Source of the DNA: Diplonema japonicum
Lineage: Eukaryota; Euglenozoa; Diplonemea; Diplonemida; Diplonemidae
Length of the DNA: 64,000 nucleotides
Assembly (NCBI GenBank): GCA_964019335.1
Contig: OZ025739.1
Coordinates: 1 to 64,000 of the forward strand
Direction: 5' to 3'
Shown here: positions 19,526 to 28,657 of the stretch, piece by piece
How the letters are laid out: each line of letters starts with the position of its first letter
Numbering within the stretch: position 1 is the stretch's first letter
Made by a program: the position numbers and the translations under genes
Notes under the pieces: model-generated
What the model was told of the DNA's origin: nothing
The model's database searches: none
The model's input: only the letters and a program-made list of their open reading frames with translations

Positions 19526-20437
19526 ATGAAAGTCCCCACTGACCCCGCACTGGTGCAATGGCTAAGAGAGGCACAAGTTCCACTCATGTTTGAGACTATG
19601 TTGCGTGCTCTGCTGAAGGAGAAACCGAACGACGCAACACAATTTCTAGCAGAGTTCATGGAAAAGACATGCGAAACGAAGACAGAAGAAACTCCTCTTA
19701 CACTTGAGACACAGAATGTTTACATAGTATGCGCCAAACCAAGACAACACATCACCAGGTTCGCCACGGGCATAGAATCGACAACTTTAACGACAACTGG
19801 CATGCAACTGCTGAGCGACCTTATGATCCCCCGCTGACTGACGAAGGGAAGCAGGCAGCCTTCGATGTGGGCGAAGAGTTTGCAACGTTCGATGCGACAG
19901 AGCGGCCGACGTTGGTCATCTCGTCGCCTTTTACTAGATGTTTAGAAACAGCTGCAGAGATTGCAAAAGGGTTGGGTCTTAAAGAGATTAACGTGCACAG
20001 GAGTTTGGGTGAGATACAAGATATCCAAGTATGCAGCAAACGCAGTAATCAACTCAAAAGGTTCTGAAACACGATGAAGCACCTGTGCTCGATATCCCTG
20101 CTTCTATGAATGGCGTCTCAATCACAGAGCTTCCTTCCACTCCGCCCCCATTCCCTGAGGACCGTGCTGACGCCTTCCAACGGTACAGCCACGCCTTTGA
20201 CAATATCCCTAAAGAGAAACCCTGCAACACGGTGTTGGTGTCGCACGGCGAGGTATGCAGCATCCACTACCGTTAACCATACAGGCTGTTGGAAGGAGCA
20301 TAACTGGGATGCTTCCGCACCTAATGGTGTATGACACCCCTTACTGTTGCTACAGTGTGAGACAGCGTTCCCTTCCAGACGGAGCCTGGAATGTGAAAAT
20401 GGAAACGAACGGAAAAGTACAGTGGTTAGAAGACTAG
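19526..20437 (+). CDS. RIIa-like docking domain fused to histidine phosphatase
   Basis: Four exons, 19526-19726, 19759-20028, 20061-20252 and 20285-20437, with three introns of exactly 32 nt each, all starting GTATGC; 271 residues. Residues 8-45 (WLREAQVPLMFETMLRALL...KPNDATQFL) look like the RIIa/DPY-30-type dimerisation-docking helix pair seen in PKA regulatory subunits and flagellar proteins. The rest is a histidine phosphatase (phosphoglycerate mutase superfamily): the catalytic VRHGHRID appears only when intron 1 is removed, ERPYDPPLTDEG follows, and the second catalytic histidine lies in SHGE at the intron-3 junction. It resembles the eukaryotic UBASH3/TFC7-like branch rather than glycolytic PGAM. 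The docking domain suggests tethering to an A-kinase-anchor-like scaffold, perhaps in the flagellum. The start follows a TAG acceptor at 19511-19512. Confidence 0.75.
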
Positions 20438-20544
20438 TGCTTAGTGTATTTTAGTTTTTTAGGCCACCAACACTGGCTCCCTTTATCTCTTGTTCTATTT
20501 TTGCTTGTTTCTGCATCAATTTCAAAACCCCGGAAGCAAATGAA

Positions 20545-21990
20545 ATGCCCAGATATCGGTCTATGCCTAACATCACGCAACCACCGCAACATTGGAGCAA
20601 CGTGCCATTCGCTTCGCAAAGCTCGGGTTCCATAGTACGTCCATCAACGAGCCCTATGGTAGGCTTGCTCCCTCCGAGAGGCGACCAGGTTGGAACACTA
20701 CTAGACACCACCACTTCTCAGCTGTTGAAGAAGGGACTCGATAAACCCAGGCATGCACATGCTATCTTTTTCTTAAGTCTAATCAGATCAACGCCTTTTG
20801 CAGCCAAACGCCCATCGACCAGTGACAGAGGCAGCAATCTTCCACCAAAGGGACCTCTACAGCCGCTTCCCGTAGGTGACAATATTATGGTAATAGAGGG
20901 GACCCAAACAGGTGAAGAGAGACCCACTGAGGTATTGTACAGTTGTATTGCGTTGCAGTATGAACAGGTGACCGCAATGAGAGAACTGCATACTAGAAGC
21001 CACGTGAAGGAGGTGACACGCAATATGAGAAGAGCTGATCAGAGAAGGGTGTGCCCATCAAGAGCAGTGTGTCATTCACCACAGGAGCGCCTTGAAGCCG
21101 ATGCCAAGAAGCTGAGTGGGTTGTTGAGCATGGCAACAAAAGAAGCTGCAGTGAATAAAATAGCCTACGATAAGAAGCTGTGTGAAGTAAATCGACGTTT
21201 TCAGAATCTGCTCCAAGGTGCCTTAATACGTGAGCAGGAGCTGCAGAGCATGCATAGAAGCGATTTGGAAGAGCTTGAGCAGGCAGAGTGGAGGGCGATG
21301 ATGCAAGAGGGGCGTTACCGCGTGCTGGCATCCGAGACAAACAGGCAACGGGAGCTCATAATAGAGCTTAAAAATGACCTAAGACACCACACAAATGAGC
21401 GGGGGCTGGTAGACACGAAGTACGAAGCGGCTAGAAGGGAGCTTAGCGAACTGAACAGCATCCTGAAGCTTAGGGAGCTTACTTCCAGTGAAACCAGCAC
21501 GAACCTTGATTCTCTAAAAGATCAACAGAAGTCACGCGAGCGGGTCATCTTCCAGATGAAAGCCGCCCTAGCCGAAGAAACTGCTGCAAATGAAAAGAGC
21601 CGTCAAGAGGTAAGGGAGCTGCGAGATTCCTTGATCCATAAAGAAGCGGCAATGCTTGACCTCAAGACGCGCTCGGAACAACTGATACAATATGTGACTA
21701 AGATTTGCCAGCCGCACTTCGCTGTCGTGAAGGACGAGACACTGACGCCGGTCAATGTGAGTGGGTTCCAAGTCACAGAGGGACATGTTTTGGTACCATT
21801 AGTTCTCCTCCTTGAAGGCTATGCCTTGCTGCCACCGCAGCTGCGTACAGCAATCGACATCAAGAGCAGCAAGCTACATAAATCGATAGACTACAAGCTC
21901 CGAGCTACTGAGATAAATTCCGCAGAACCATCTTATAAAAACCGGTATGAGCTCCAAAAGATGTTATCTACTCCAGATTGTACTCCATGA
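20545..21990 (+). CDS. Coiled-coil protein, unknown role
   Basis: Read without splicing this gives 481 residues. The first 90 are Pro/Ser-rich and disordered; from about residue 170 to 390 a strong coiled coil runs (heptads around EQAEWRAMMQEGRY and TKYEAARRELSELN), ending with a less regular tail. Two in-frame stretches may be introns: a GC-AG candidate at 20756-20791 that would remove the uncharacteristically hydrophobic IFFLSLI, and GTATTG...CAG near 20933. Both lengths preserve the frame, so they cannot be decided here. The spacer to the preceding gene is about 107 bases. The composition suits a cytoskeletal or flagellar filament component, but no family could be named. Confidence 0.6.
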   Translation: MPRYRSMPNITQPPQHWSNVPFASQSSGSIVRPSTSPMVGLLPPRGDQVGTLLDTTTSQLLKKGLDKPRHAHAIFFLSLIRSTPFAAKRPSTSDRGSNLPPKGPLQPLPVGDNIMVIEGTQTGEERPTEVLYSCIALQYEQVTAMRELHTRSHVKEVTRNMRRADQRRVCPSRAVCHSPQERLEADAKKLSGLLSMATKEAAVNKIAYDKKLCEVNRRFQNLLQGALIREQELQSMHRSDLEELEQAEWRAMMQEGRYRVLASETNRQRELIIELKNDLRHHTNERGLVDTKYEAARRELSELNSILKLRELTSSETSTNLDSLKDQQKSRERVIFQMKAALAEETAANEKSRQEVRELRDSLIHKEAAMLDLKTRSEQLIQYVTKICQPHFAVVKDETLTPVNVSGFQVTEGHVLVPLVLLLEGYALLPPQLRTAIDIKSSKLHKSIDYKLRATEINSAEPSYKNRYELQKMLSTPDCTP

Positions 21991-22102
21991 TGGACGACAA
22001 GGCGCAGCGCGACAAGGAGCCGTGGTACCATTGATTAGTGCTTATCTTTTCCAAGATACGTAGTTGCATTTTATTTCTTCGCATTGTCCTTGTGCTTGTG
22101 TC

Positions 22103-22104
22103 AG
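22103..22104 (+). promoter_or_regulatory. Putative trans-splice acceptor, EH-adaptor gene
   Basis: TGTGTCAG preceded by a T/C-rich stretch (TTTTATTTCTTCGCATTGTCC), 25 bases before the ATG, with no coding exon upstream of it. Confidence 0.45.
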
Positions 22105-22128
22105 TTAAACTAAACCACCAGACGCCCG

Positions 22129-24113
22129 ATGGTCGAGCCTCTTGACGATGCCACCAAGGGCAAATTTGAAGCGATCTTCAACCAAAACAAAGATGGAATT
22201 AACTTCATATCTGGCGCCCAGGCAAAGTATGCATTCTGTTGACCACAGGACAAGCACAGGTTGATTTTTCAGCAATCGGGATTGGATAACACTACACTGC
22301 TTGAGATTTGGAGGCTTGCTGACATGAACAATGACGGGAAGCTTGTTCTTCTAGAATTCTGTATTGCGGTATGGGCGGGGTGTACAATTCTGAATAAAAA
22401 AAAAAAAGATGCAATTGATTATGTACAAGAAAAAATGCCCTGGTGGCACTGTGCCATTTACTCTGCCTAGCCACATGGTGCCGACAAGTCCCTTGCCGCA
22501 GCCAATCATGCAAGCACCACCAATCCCAATGCCTACACCATCACCGGTGCTAACCTCCTCCCTACCTAGCTCAGTGGACCCTCTCAGTAATTCTCAGGGA
22601 CCATTCAACTTGTCCCTGTCACGAGGAAGCTCTTTTCAAAACACGCCCCCACTGTCGATACACACACCACCCCTCGCTGTGATGACCCCTCCTTCTGGGT
22701 TTGTCGGAAATTCCGTGCTTCCACCCATGCAGGGTTTGGGCCAACCTGCTAAAGGATTTGACCATGACCTTCAGCAAGAAGACGAGACTTACAAGTACAA
22801 GATCCAGAATATACTGAACGCAATGAAACAGGGTCAGGAACTGATAGGGAAGGAAGTGGCCACATTAGAAGAGAGAAAGCAGCGTCTTGGTGAAGCGAAA
22901 CAAGCTGAAGGCCAACTTAAAAACACGCAAACTCAGCAAGAACATCTTCGTGAACAGCTGATCACCTTCAGTGCGAGGATCGAGTCGCTCGTTTCGGAGT
23001 CCAGCAATAAAGGTGATAAGCTCAAAACACAGAATGCTAATATTCAGGCAGAGATAGATAATTTAAAAGCAGAGCAGCAACAGAATACCTCAGTTGTTGC
23101 AAATTCAGTCAGAGTGGGCGAGGATGCTGAGAGACATTTAGCGCAGCTTCGGTCAACACTGAGCGAGATCGACACGGCTCTGAGGAACACAGGGATCTCG
23201 GTAAGCGATCTGGAATCCACCGTTACACACCTGCGCACAGCAAAACGTGCCCTGGAAGAGGAAGTGGAACAGCAGTGCCAGCGATTTGAAGGAATGCTTA
23301 GACAAGCGAGAGAGATGACAGCCCAAAAAATAACACTTACTGCCGACATTGACGATCTAGAAAACCAGCTAGCCAACATAAAGGATAAAGCAGAGGCCAC
23401 CCAAACAAGGCAGTGTGAAGAGAGTATGCTCCGCAACCTGCTCAAATCTAATGTCCCACAGAAAAGATACTTGTTGAACTCACTACCAAACACAGCGAGC
23501 TGCGAAGGGAAGCCAGCAGGTATGCCTGTTTTAGCAACAGCCGCACTCACACAGCGCCGCAATGCCCGACTTGTTGGAAGAGGGGGACCGTGAGAAATAT
23601 GAAACTTCTTTGAAGGCGATCAAGAAGCATCTGGATGTGATGAGGAAAATTGAAGAAAAGTTGGGAGTGAAACCGGAGCCAAAACCACAGAAACACGGAG
23701 AATGGGACAATGAATGGTCCAATGCTCAATCTACCGAATGGGACAAAGGCTTTGCATCGCCCACAGTGCTAAAGAACAAGAGAAAGGAGTCGGGAACGAA
23801 GGAGGCGGGGGCAGGGGAAAAACCCGCGTCTACTTCTTGGGGCTTCCCGTCGCCGTCGGCAGAATTGGCATTTAAAGTACCTTCAGAAGAACAATGGGGA
23901 TTCACCCCAGAGCAGCAAAAGGCAAAAGAAAATGCGCCGCCTGCTGTGGACCTGCCTGTCTTTGACGCACCTCCGATACCTTCTGCACTCGAGCCTGCAG
24001 TCACTGCATCCGCAGACCCTGCGCCCGCAGTTGAGCAACCCACGGGAAAAGATGGTACTATTTGCATTTTACAAACAACGCACCTCATCACAGATGACGA
24101 TTGGTTCAGTTGA
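22129..24113 (+). CDS. EH-domain endocytic adaptor (Eps15-like)
   Basis: Exons 22129-22226, 22260-22368, 22409-23423, 23462-23519 and 23555-24113, with introns of 33, 40, 38 and 35 nt; a further in-frame 39-nt intron at 24055-24093 is likely, because its removal gives an acidic DDDDWFS end. About 600 residues. The first 90 form an EH domain split by two introns: FEAIFNQNKDG, a helix with LLEIWRLADMNNDGKL (calcium-loop-like), LLEFCIA and MQLIM, then PSHMVPTS. A Pro-rich linker, a 250-residue coiled coil (22750-23500) and a C-terminal tail with WDNEW, WGF and terminal WF motifs follow. This is the plan of Eps15/intersectin-type adaptors that link NPF-bearing cargo proteins to AP-2 at clathrin sites; in flagellates this would act at the flagellar pocket. 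Confidence 0.8.
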
Positions 24114-24178
24114 CGAGCGCCATGCATACACTTAGAATATTAACTCTTTCCTTCTTGCGCTCTAATTACTTTATGCAC

Positions 24179-24180
24179 AG
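24179..24180 (+). promoter_or_regulatory. Putative trans-splice acceptor, kelch gene
   Basis: TTATGCACAG after CTCTTTCCTTCTTGCGCTC, 13 bases before the ATG and within an 80-base intergenic spacer, too short for a conventional promoter. Confidence 0.5.
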
Positions 24181-24193
24181 AATAAAATGCAAC

Positions 24194-25162
24194 ATGAATG
24201 AAGAAAAGCGCGAGCTTATAAAAGTACTGTTTTCTCATGTGGAGGGTCTGGACTATGACCTTGGGAGGGAGGTTTGTGAAGCATTAGACATGGGGTCTAA
24301 CAAAGGGGTCATGGTGCCCATGCCAAGCCTCCTGACGGAGCACTCAGGCTGTGCTGCTGTGGAATTCAAGGAAGGGGTACTTGTGTTGGGGGGGCACAAA
24401 AAGGGCAACAGGCTTGACACGACAGAGTACTTGGGGCGGTTCTCGTGTAACTGGGTACAGTCTCCTAGGATGTTGAACAAGCGGTTCCTGTGCGCAGGGT
24501 GCCCTGTCGGCGATGGTGTGGTGGTTGCAGGGGGCGACAATGGGAGTGAGTATTTAGCTAGCTGCGAATTCTTAGGTCCAGAACCGGATGCCCTTTGGCG
24601 CACTCTTCCTGATATGACTAAACCACGTAGGGGATTGGGCATGGCAAACCTTGCTACGGACACCGTCATTGCTGTAGGTGGTCACACTGGCCTCAGCGAC
24701 GACAGCAGCACCGAGATATTCTCCTTCGAGCAGGACAGGTGGCTTCTGGGTCCGTCTCTTCCTTCACCCGCTTTTTGTCCAGCTGTTTGTTCCCTCGACA
24801 ATCTTGTTTACTGCTGTGGCGGTTTCAATGGCGACATGTCGGTTAAGACCTGTTATAGATTAGACCCCCGCGAAGGCAAATGGCTCCGTATCCTCCCAAT
24901 GCGCCAGGCCCGCGCTGCTTCTGCTGCGGTGTCTTACAACGGCAAGCTACGCGTCTTTGGCGGTCAGTCAGAACAGTTTCTTGCATCCTCTGAAATATTT
25001 GACCCTTTCGTCGGGAAGTGGGTGACAGGATCATCATTAGATAAGAAGGTGTCAGGCATCCGGGCTGCTCCCTACCGCGGTCGTATATTGCTTGTGGGAG
25101 GGTCCGTACAACTGGACGATAGCAGTGAGGAGTACCTGGGCGAGTGCACCATGGTAATCTGA
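24194..25162 (+). CDS. Kelch-repeat beta-propeller protein
   Basis: One uninterrupted exon of 322 residues. After a short N-terminal helix, at least five kelch units are visible, each with a GG pair followed by spaced aromatic residues: VLVLGGHKKGN, VVVAGGDNGSE, VIAVGGHTGLS, VYCCGGFNGDM, LRVFGGQSEQF and ILLVGGSVQLD. The start was chosen as the first ATG after the CACAG acceptor at 24179-24180. Only 80 bases separate it from the previous stop. There is no BTB or F-box, so it is probably a stand-alone propeller for protein binding; the partner is unknown. Confidence 0.8.
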   Translation: MNEEKRELIKVLFSHVEGLDYDLGREVCEALDMGSNKGVMVPMPSLLTEHSGCAAVEFKEGVLVLGGHKKGNRLDTTEYLGRFSCNWVQSPRMLNKRFLCAGCPVGDGVVVAGGDNGSEYLASCEFLGPEPDALWRTLPDMTKPRRGLGMANLATDTVIAVGGHTGLSDDSSTEIFSFEQDRWLLGPSLPSPAFCPAVCSLDNLVYCCGGFNGDMSVKTCYRLDPREGKWLRILPMRQARAASAAVSYNGKLRVFGGQSEQFLASSEIFDPFVGKWVTGSSLDKKVSGIRAAPYRGRILLVGGSVQLDDSSEEYLGECTMVI

Positions 25163-25246
25163 TTTGTCTTGACTAGGACTTCTTGATTCATTTTCATCAA
25201 TACCATCACTCAAGGCAGGGGTATCCTGTTGGCCAACAACACAAAT

Positions 25247-26387
25247 ATGAACAGGAGCAGCACACGCACTCCTTCGGTAGAGCGTTCTGTGCGCGCATCC
25301 CCGCACTACAGCCAAGAAGCAAAAGAGAGAGAAGTAATAATTAGATGGAGACACGGTGATCCCGATCTGCCATCTCCCCCTTCGTACGTGCCTTCTCCGC
25401 AAGGCTCGTTCTTTGCAACTAGATCACCAGGCTCGGTATGCACTATTACTGCAAGCAATTATTCAGGCACGCCAGTCAGGCTCCAGGGTGGCTAAGAACC
25501 GCTCACGAAGCAGGTCACCGAACTCTTCCTCACCAGTGCAAGCACGGACTCTACAAAGTCAGTCACCCGCACCACAGCCGCCACCAGCCCTTCCTCCGTC
25601 CCAACAGGTGCAGTGCAACGCCACTCCTCCAACGAGAACGGTTTCCCCCTCCAAAAGGGCGACACCCCTGAGCAGCATGGCGCCTGCTTCCCTCAAGACA
25701 CCATCTCCTGGGGTGAAGTTTTCTACGGACACTGACCCCCAAAGCCCAACAAGCCCCACGTACTCCATGCCGGGGAGCCCGACAGGAAGCCTCGCACGTG
25801 ATGTGCAATACGACGAGGTCTACGATTCAGCCATCAACATTAACGACTGCAGACACCTCATTGGGAGGGGGACACAGCAGGACAGACAGGCCGCACAGTG
25901 GGCACACAGTCTGAGGGGGGCAGCTTCGTCTCCTTTCTTGAATACTAAGATGCACCCGCACCCTAGTCCGAAAACGGATGTGAAAGACACTCAAGGTTTT
26001 GTCACGAAGGCATCCTCCAGGGAGAGGAGCATATCGACGCAGGTGAGGTCGCTCTCCACTGATGCGTACCTGTCCTTGGGACAGGGTGGGAAGCCTTTGA
26101 GACTCACGGTTTCTGCAAAAGACAAATGGACCACAATAGCACCCCAGCAGTGGGTCGTACCTCCGTTGGAGAGGCTCAACGTGTTCAGCAAGCGTTGTGG
26201 TTTGGCAGAACCGGCAGCACCCAAGATTGACAAATCGTTCAATGGGTTCGTGGTCAAAAACATCACTAAGGACACGGCGTGGCATAGTGCATCGGATCCA
26301 AACATGACTATGATGGCATTCGGGGTTGAGTCGGGCGATGAGCTCGCGGTGTCCACTGTGTGGGCAACATACAGGACCCGCCCTTGA
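25247..26387 (+). CDS. Ser/Pro-rich disordered protein, unknown
   Basis: Exons 25247-25435 and 25467-26387 (31-nt GTATGC...TTCAG intron), 369 residues. The N-terminal two thirds are basic and Ser/Pro/Arg-rich with SRSRSPNSS-type stretches, which would be rich in phosphorylation sites. The C-terminal 130 residues are more ordered (DKWTTIAPQQWVVPPLERLNVF...) but match no family recognised here. A 26-nt GTGTCC...ACAG segment (26349-26374) near the end could be another intron, giving an alternative C-terminus LFAEETPCVLVELPD. The AAG acceptor lies at 25213-25214. Confidence 0.55.
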
Positions 26388-26620
26388 ATCTCCTCTTTGC
26401 TGAGGAGACTCCTTGCGTCCTGGTGGAACTACCGGACAAGGATCACCATATAAACCTCACTTGTACTATTCGAGTAGTGTTTTGTTGTACGTGCTATGCT
26501 GTGTGTGTGTTTCTCTCTGTATTCAGTAATGGCATTATTCTTTACTTTAAGAGAAGTAAAAAAAAAAAAAAAAAAAAAAAAGTGCAAAAAAAGGGGGAAG
26601 GGGAGGGAGTACGTGGGAAA

Positions 26621-26943
26621 ATGGCATCGAAATCGGTTACAGTGTTCTTGTCCCCGGGGCCAGAAACCCCGAAATTAAAGCAAGTATGCTTGCAGGCAAC
26701 ACAACACACAAACAGAATATATATAAATTAGATAGAACGAAGACGATGTCCTTTGTGCATGGGTGTCTGCGGAAGTATTTGAACAGGCAAAAACACGAAC
26801 CAATATTCTGTTTCATTAACAATGGAGACTCAATAGGATTCTCACCAACTCCGGACCAGACAGTGGGCGATTTGTATGATAACTTCTCTGCTGATGGGAA
26901 GCGGTTAACGTTGGTGTATGCGTTCAAGCAGACATGGGGGTAG
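26621..26943 (+). CDS. ATG12: Ubiquitin-like autophagy protein ATG12
   Basis: Exons 26621-26683 and 26716-26943 with a 32-nt intron (GTATGC...ACAG); 96 residues, the length of the minimal ATG12 ubiquitin fold without the long disordered N-terminus of fungal and animal forms. After splicing the protein reads SVTVFLSPGP...KLKQ, NIYKLDRTKTMSFV, a helix CLRKYLNRQ, FCFINN, SPTPDQTVGDLYDNFS, LTLVYAFKQTWG. The SPDQ-VGxLY block and the terminal Trp-Gly are diagnostic. The C-terminal glycine is already exposed, as in other ATG12 proteins, so no protease processing is needed before ATG7/ATG10-dependent conjugation to ATG5. This conjugate is the E3-like factor for ATG8 lipidation. Confidence 0.88.
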
Positions 26944-27239
26944 AGGTGTGGGTAGCTTGCTGTCAGTGCGCTCAATATCCTTTTTTTTTCTTTCTTCTTT
27001 TTCTTTCTTTCTTATCTTTTTGTGGAAGTGTAGCCTGCCAGCGTGCAACAAAAGGGCCCTGGTGTTCTGCGCTGTTGCCGAAGAATGGCCTCTTTTTACT
27101 CCTAAACCACATCTCCTTTTCCACGTGGAAAGAAAAAAAAATAGTTTTTTTCTCTCTCTTCCCAACCTTTGTTTCTGACCCATTATATTGGCCTTGTCCC
27201 GTTAGTTATCCATGCCAACTCTTCAGGCTGAAATTTTAC

Positions 27240-27548
27240 ATGATTCACAACGTCGATGTGCAAGGCTTGGGCAAACTGAGCTCAGTGCAGCTGAAAATAA
27301 AGGAAACAGTAACTATACTGGGGGTGTTGAACACATACAAGAATCACCAGAAAACGGTTGACAAGGAGTACGATTCAGAGGCACCAATCTTCTACTATGT
27401 GACTGGGCCAAATATGGGGAACTTCACTCCCCACATCAATTGCCAATTGGAAAACCTCCTCAAACACTTCTCAACAACCGTTTGTCACGACGGGGCGCCA
27501 TTGAAGGTACTGAAATTGAAAGTTGAAGAAAAGAAGACCTTAGGCTGA
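27240..27548 (+). CDS. Small unrecognised protein (102 residues)
   Basis: The start was chosen at the ATG 13 bases after a TTCAG acceptor (27225-27226), the same arrangement as in neighbouring genes. The product is evenly composed, without low complexity: [30 protein letters not shown], then [29 protein letters not shown] and a basic [12 protein letters not shown] end. It alternates hydrophobic and charged residues like a small alpha/beta protein. No family was recognised. An alternative frame beginning at 27212 (MPTLQAE...) is also open for 49 codons but less protein-like. Confidence 0.45.
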   Translation: MIHNVDVQGLGKLSSVQLKIKETVTILGVLNTYKNHQKTVDKEYDSEAPIFYYVTGPNMGNFTPHINCQLENLLKHFSTTVCHDGAPLKVLKLKVEEKKTLG

Positions 27549-27632
27549 CCTGTTACTGCAAAAGTATTGTTTTACACATCTGCACATGCAAAAAATATTC
27601 TGTGGACAGGTACCACAGACAAGGGACCAATG

Positions 27633-27654
27633 CCCCCCCCCCCCCCCCCCCCCC
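27633..27654. repeat. C22 homopolymer between genes
   Basis: An uninterrupted run of 22 cytosines upstream of the eL19 gene, followed by a T-rich pyrimidine tract leading to the acceptor at 27764-27765. The surrounding runs are otherwise A or T. Confidence 0.85.
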
Positions 27655-27763
27655 TTCTTCCCAACTAACCTTCTGTTTCTTTTCTTACTTGCCAATGTGG
27701 TGTCTGTCTATTTTCTTCGAGTTTTATTTATTTTATTATCCACAATTATCTTTCAACGCACAC

Positions 27764-27765
27764 AG
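27764..27765 (+). promoter_or_regulatory. Putative trans-splice acceptor, eL19 gene
   Basis: ACGCACACAG after a long T-rich tract, 18 bases before the ATG of a highly expressed gene. Confidence 0.5.
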
Positions 27766-27783
27766 AACCTTACATCGTCTAAA

Positions 27784-28407
27784 ATGGTGTCGCTCAAGGT
27801 GCAGGCAAAGCTCGCCTCCAAGGTGCTGAAGTGCGGTAGGGGCAGGGTGTGGATGGACCCCAACGAGACCATGGACATCTCTGCGGCTAACTCCAGGCGC
27901 CAGGTCGAGAAGCTCGTGAAGGACGGTTTCATCATCCGCCGCCCCAAGAACTCCGTGTCCAGGTTCAGGTGGAGGAAGACTCTTGCGGCCAAGAGGAAGG
28001 GACGTCACACTGGTACCGGTAAGCGCAAGGGTACCCGCGAGGCCAGGATGCCCTCCAAGGAGCTTTGGGTGAGGAGGATCCGTGTCCTCAGGAGGCTGCT
28101 CAGCAAGTTCAGGGAGGCCAAGAAGATCGACAAGCACTCCTACCACACCATGTACCTCAAGTGCAAGGGTAACGTGTTCAAGAACAAGAGGACCCTCCTC
28201 GAGCACATCCACAAGGAGAAGGGTATCAAGGCCAGGGAGAAGGACCTCCAGGACCAGCTTGAGGCCAAGAAGCTCAAGAAGCTTGACAAGCGTGAGAAGC
28301 TTCAGAAGAAGGAGACCAAGCGCCGTGAGAAGGAGAGGGCTGAGCGTGGTTCCACCACCAAGAAGGTTGAGAAGAAGGACACCAAGAAGAAGGTCTCCAA
28401 GAAGTAG
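27784..28407 (+). CDS. RPL19: 60S ribosomal protein eL19
   Basis: A single exon of 207 residues matching eL19 throughout: [24 protein letters not shown], the basic [46 protein letters not shown] and [27 protein letters not shown]. The C-terminal 60 residues are the usual Lys/Glu helix. eL19 bridges the 60S and 40S subunits and contacts the exit-tunnel region. Codon choice is far more biased (C- or G-ending, GGT and CGT for Gly/Arg) than in flanking genes, the mark of high expression. A long pyrimidine tract and the CACAG acceptor at 27764-27765 precede the ATG by 18 bases. Confidence 0.95.
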   Translation: MVSLKVQAKLASKVLKCGRGRVWMDPNETMDISAANSRRQVEKLVKDGFIIRRPKNSVSRFRWRKTLAAKRKGRHTGTGKRKGTREARMPSKELWVRRIRVLRRLLSKFREAKKIDKHSYHTMYLKCKGNVFKNKRTLLEHIHKEKGIKAREKDLQDQLEAKKLKKLDKREKLQKKETKRREKERAERGSTTKKVEKKDTKKKVSKK

Positions 28408-28619
28408 AACTTTTGATTTCTTCCCAACCCTCCATTTGAGTTGACCCGTTTTTCATTTTATCGAAAAAAAAATAAAAAAATAAAAAAAAAATAAAAAAAA
28501 GAAAAAAAAGTCAAGGCGAAATAGAAAAAGAAAGCCTCCCAGTGTTTTCCCCCCCCTTCCTATTTCTCCTCCTGCTATCAATGTTATTCTGAAAACCTGC
28601 TTAGATATCTAAAGTCCAC

Positions 28620-28621
28620 AG
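28620..28621 (+). promoter_or_regulatory. Putative trans-splice acceptor, BILBO1-like gene
   Basis: AAAGTCCACAG after a C/T-rich stretch (CCCCCCCTTCCTATTTCTCC), 36 bases before the ATG. Confidence 0.45.
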
Positions 28622-28657
28622 AAAGGTCGTACACAACACCAACCCTTTTCTTAAGAA

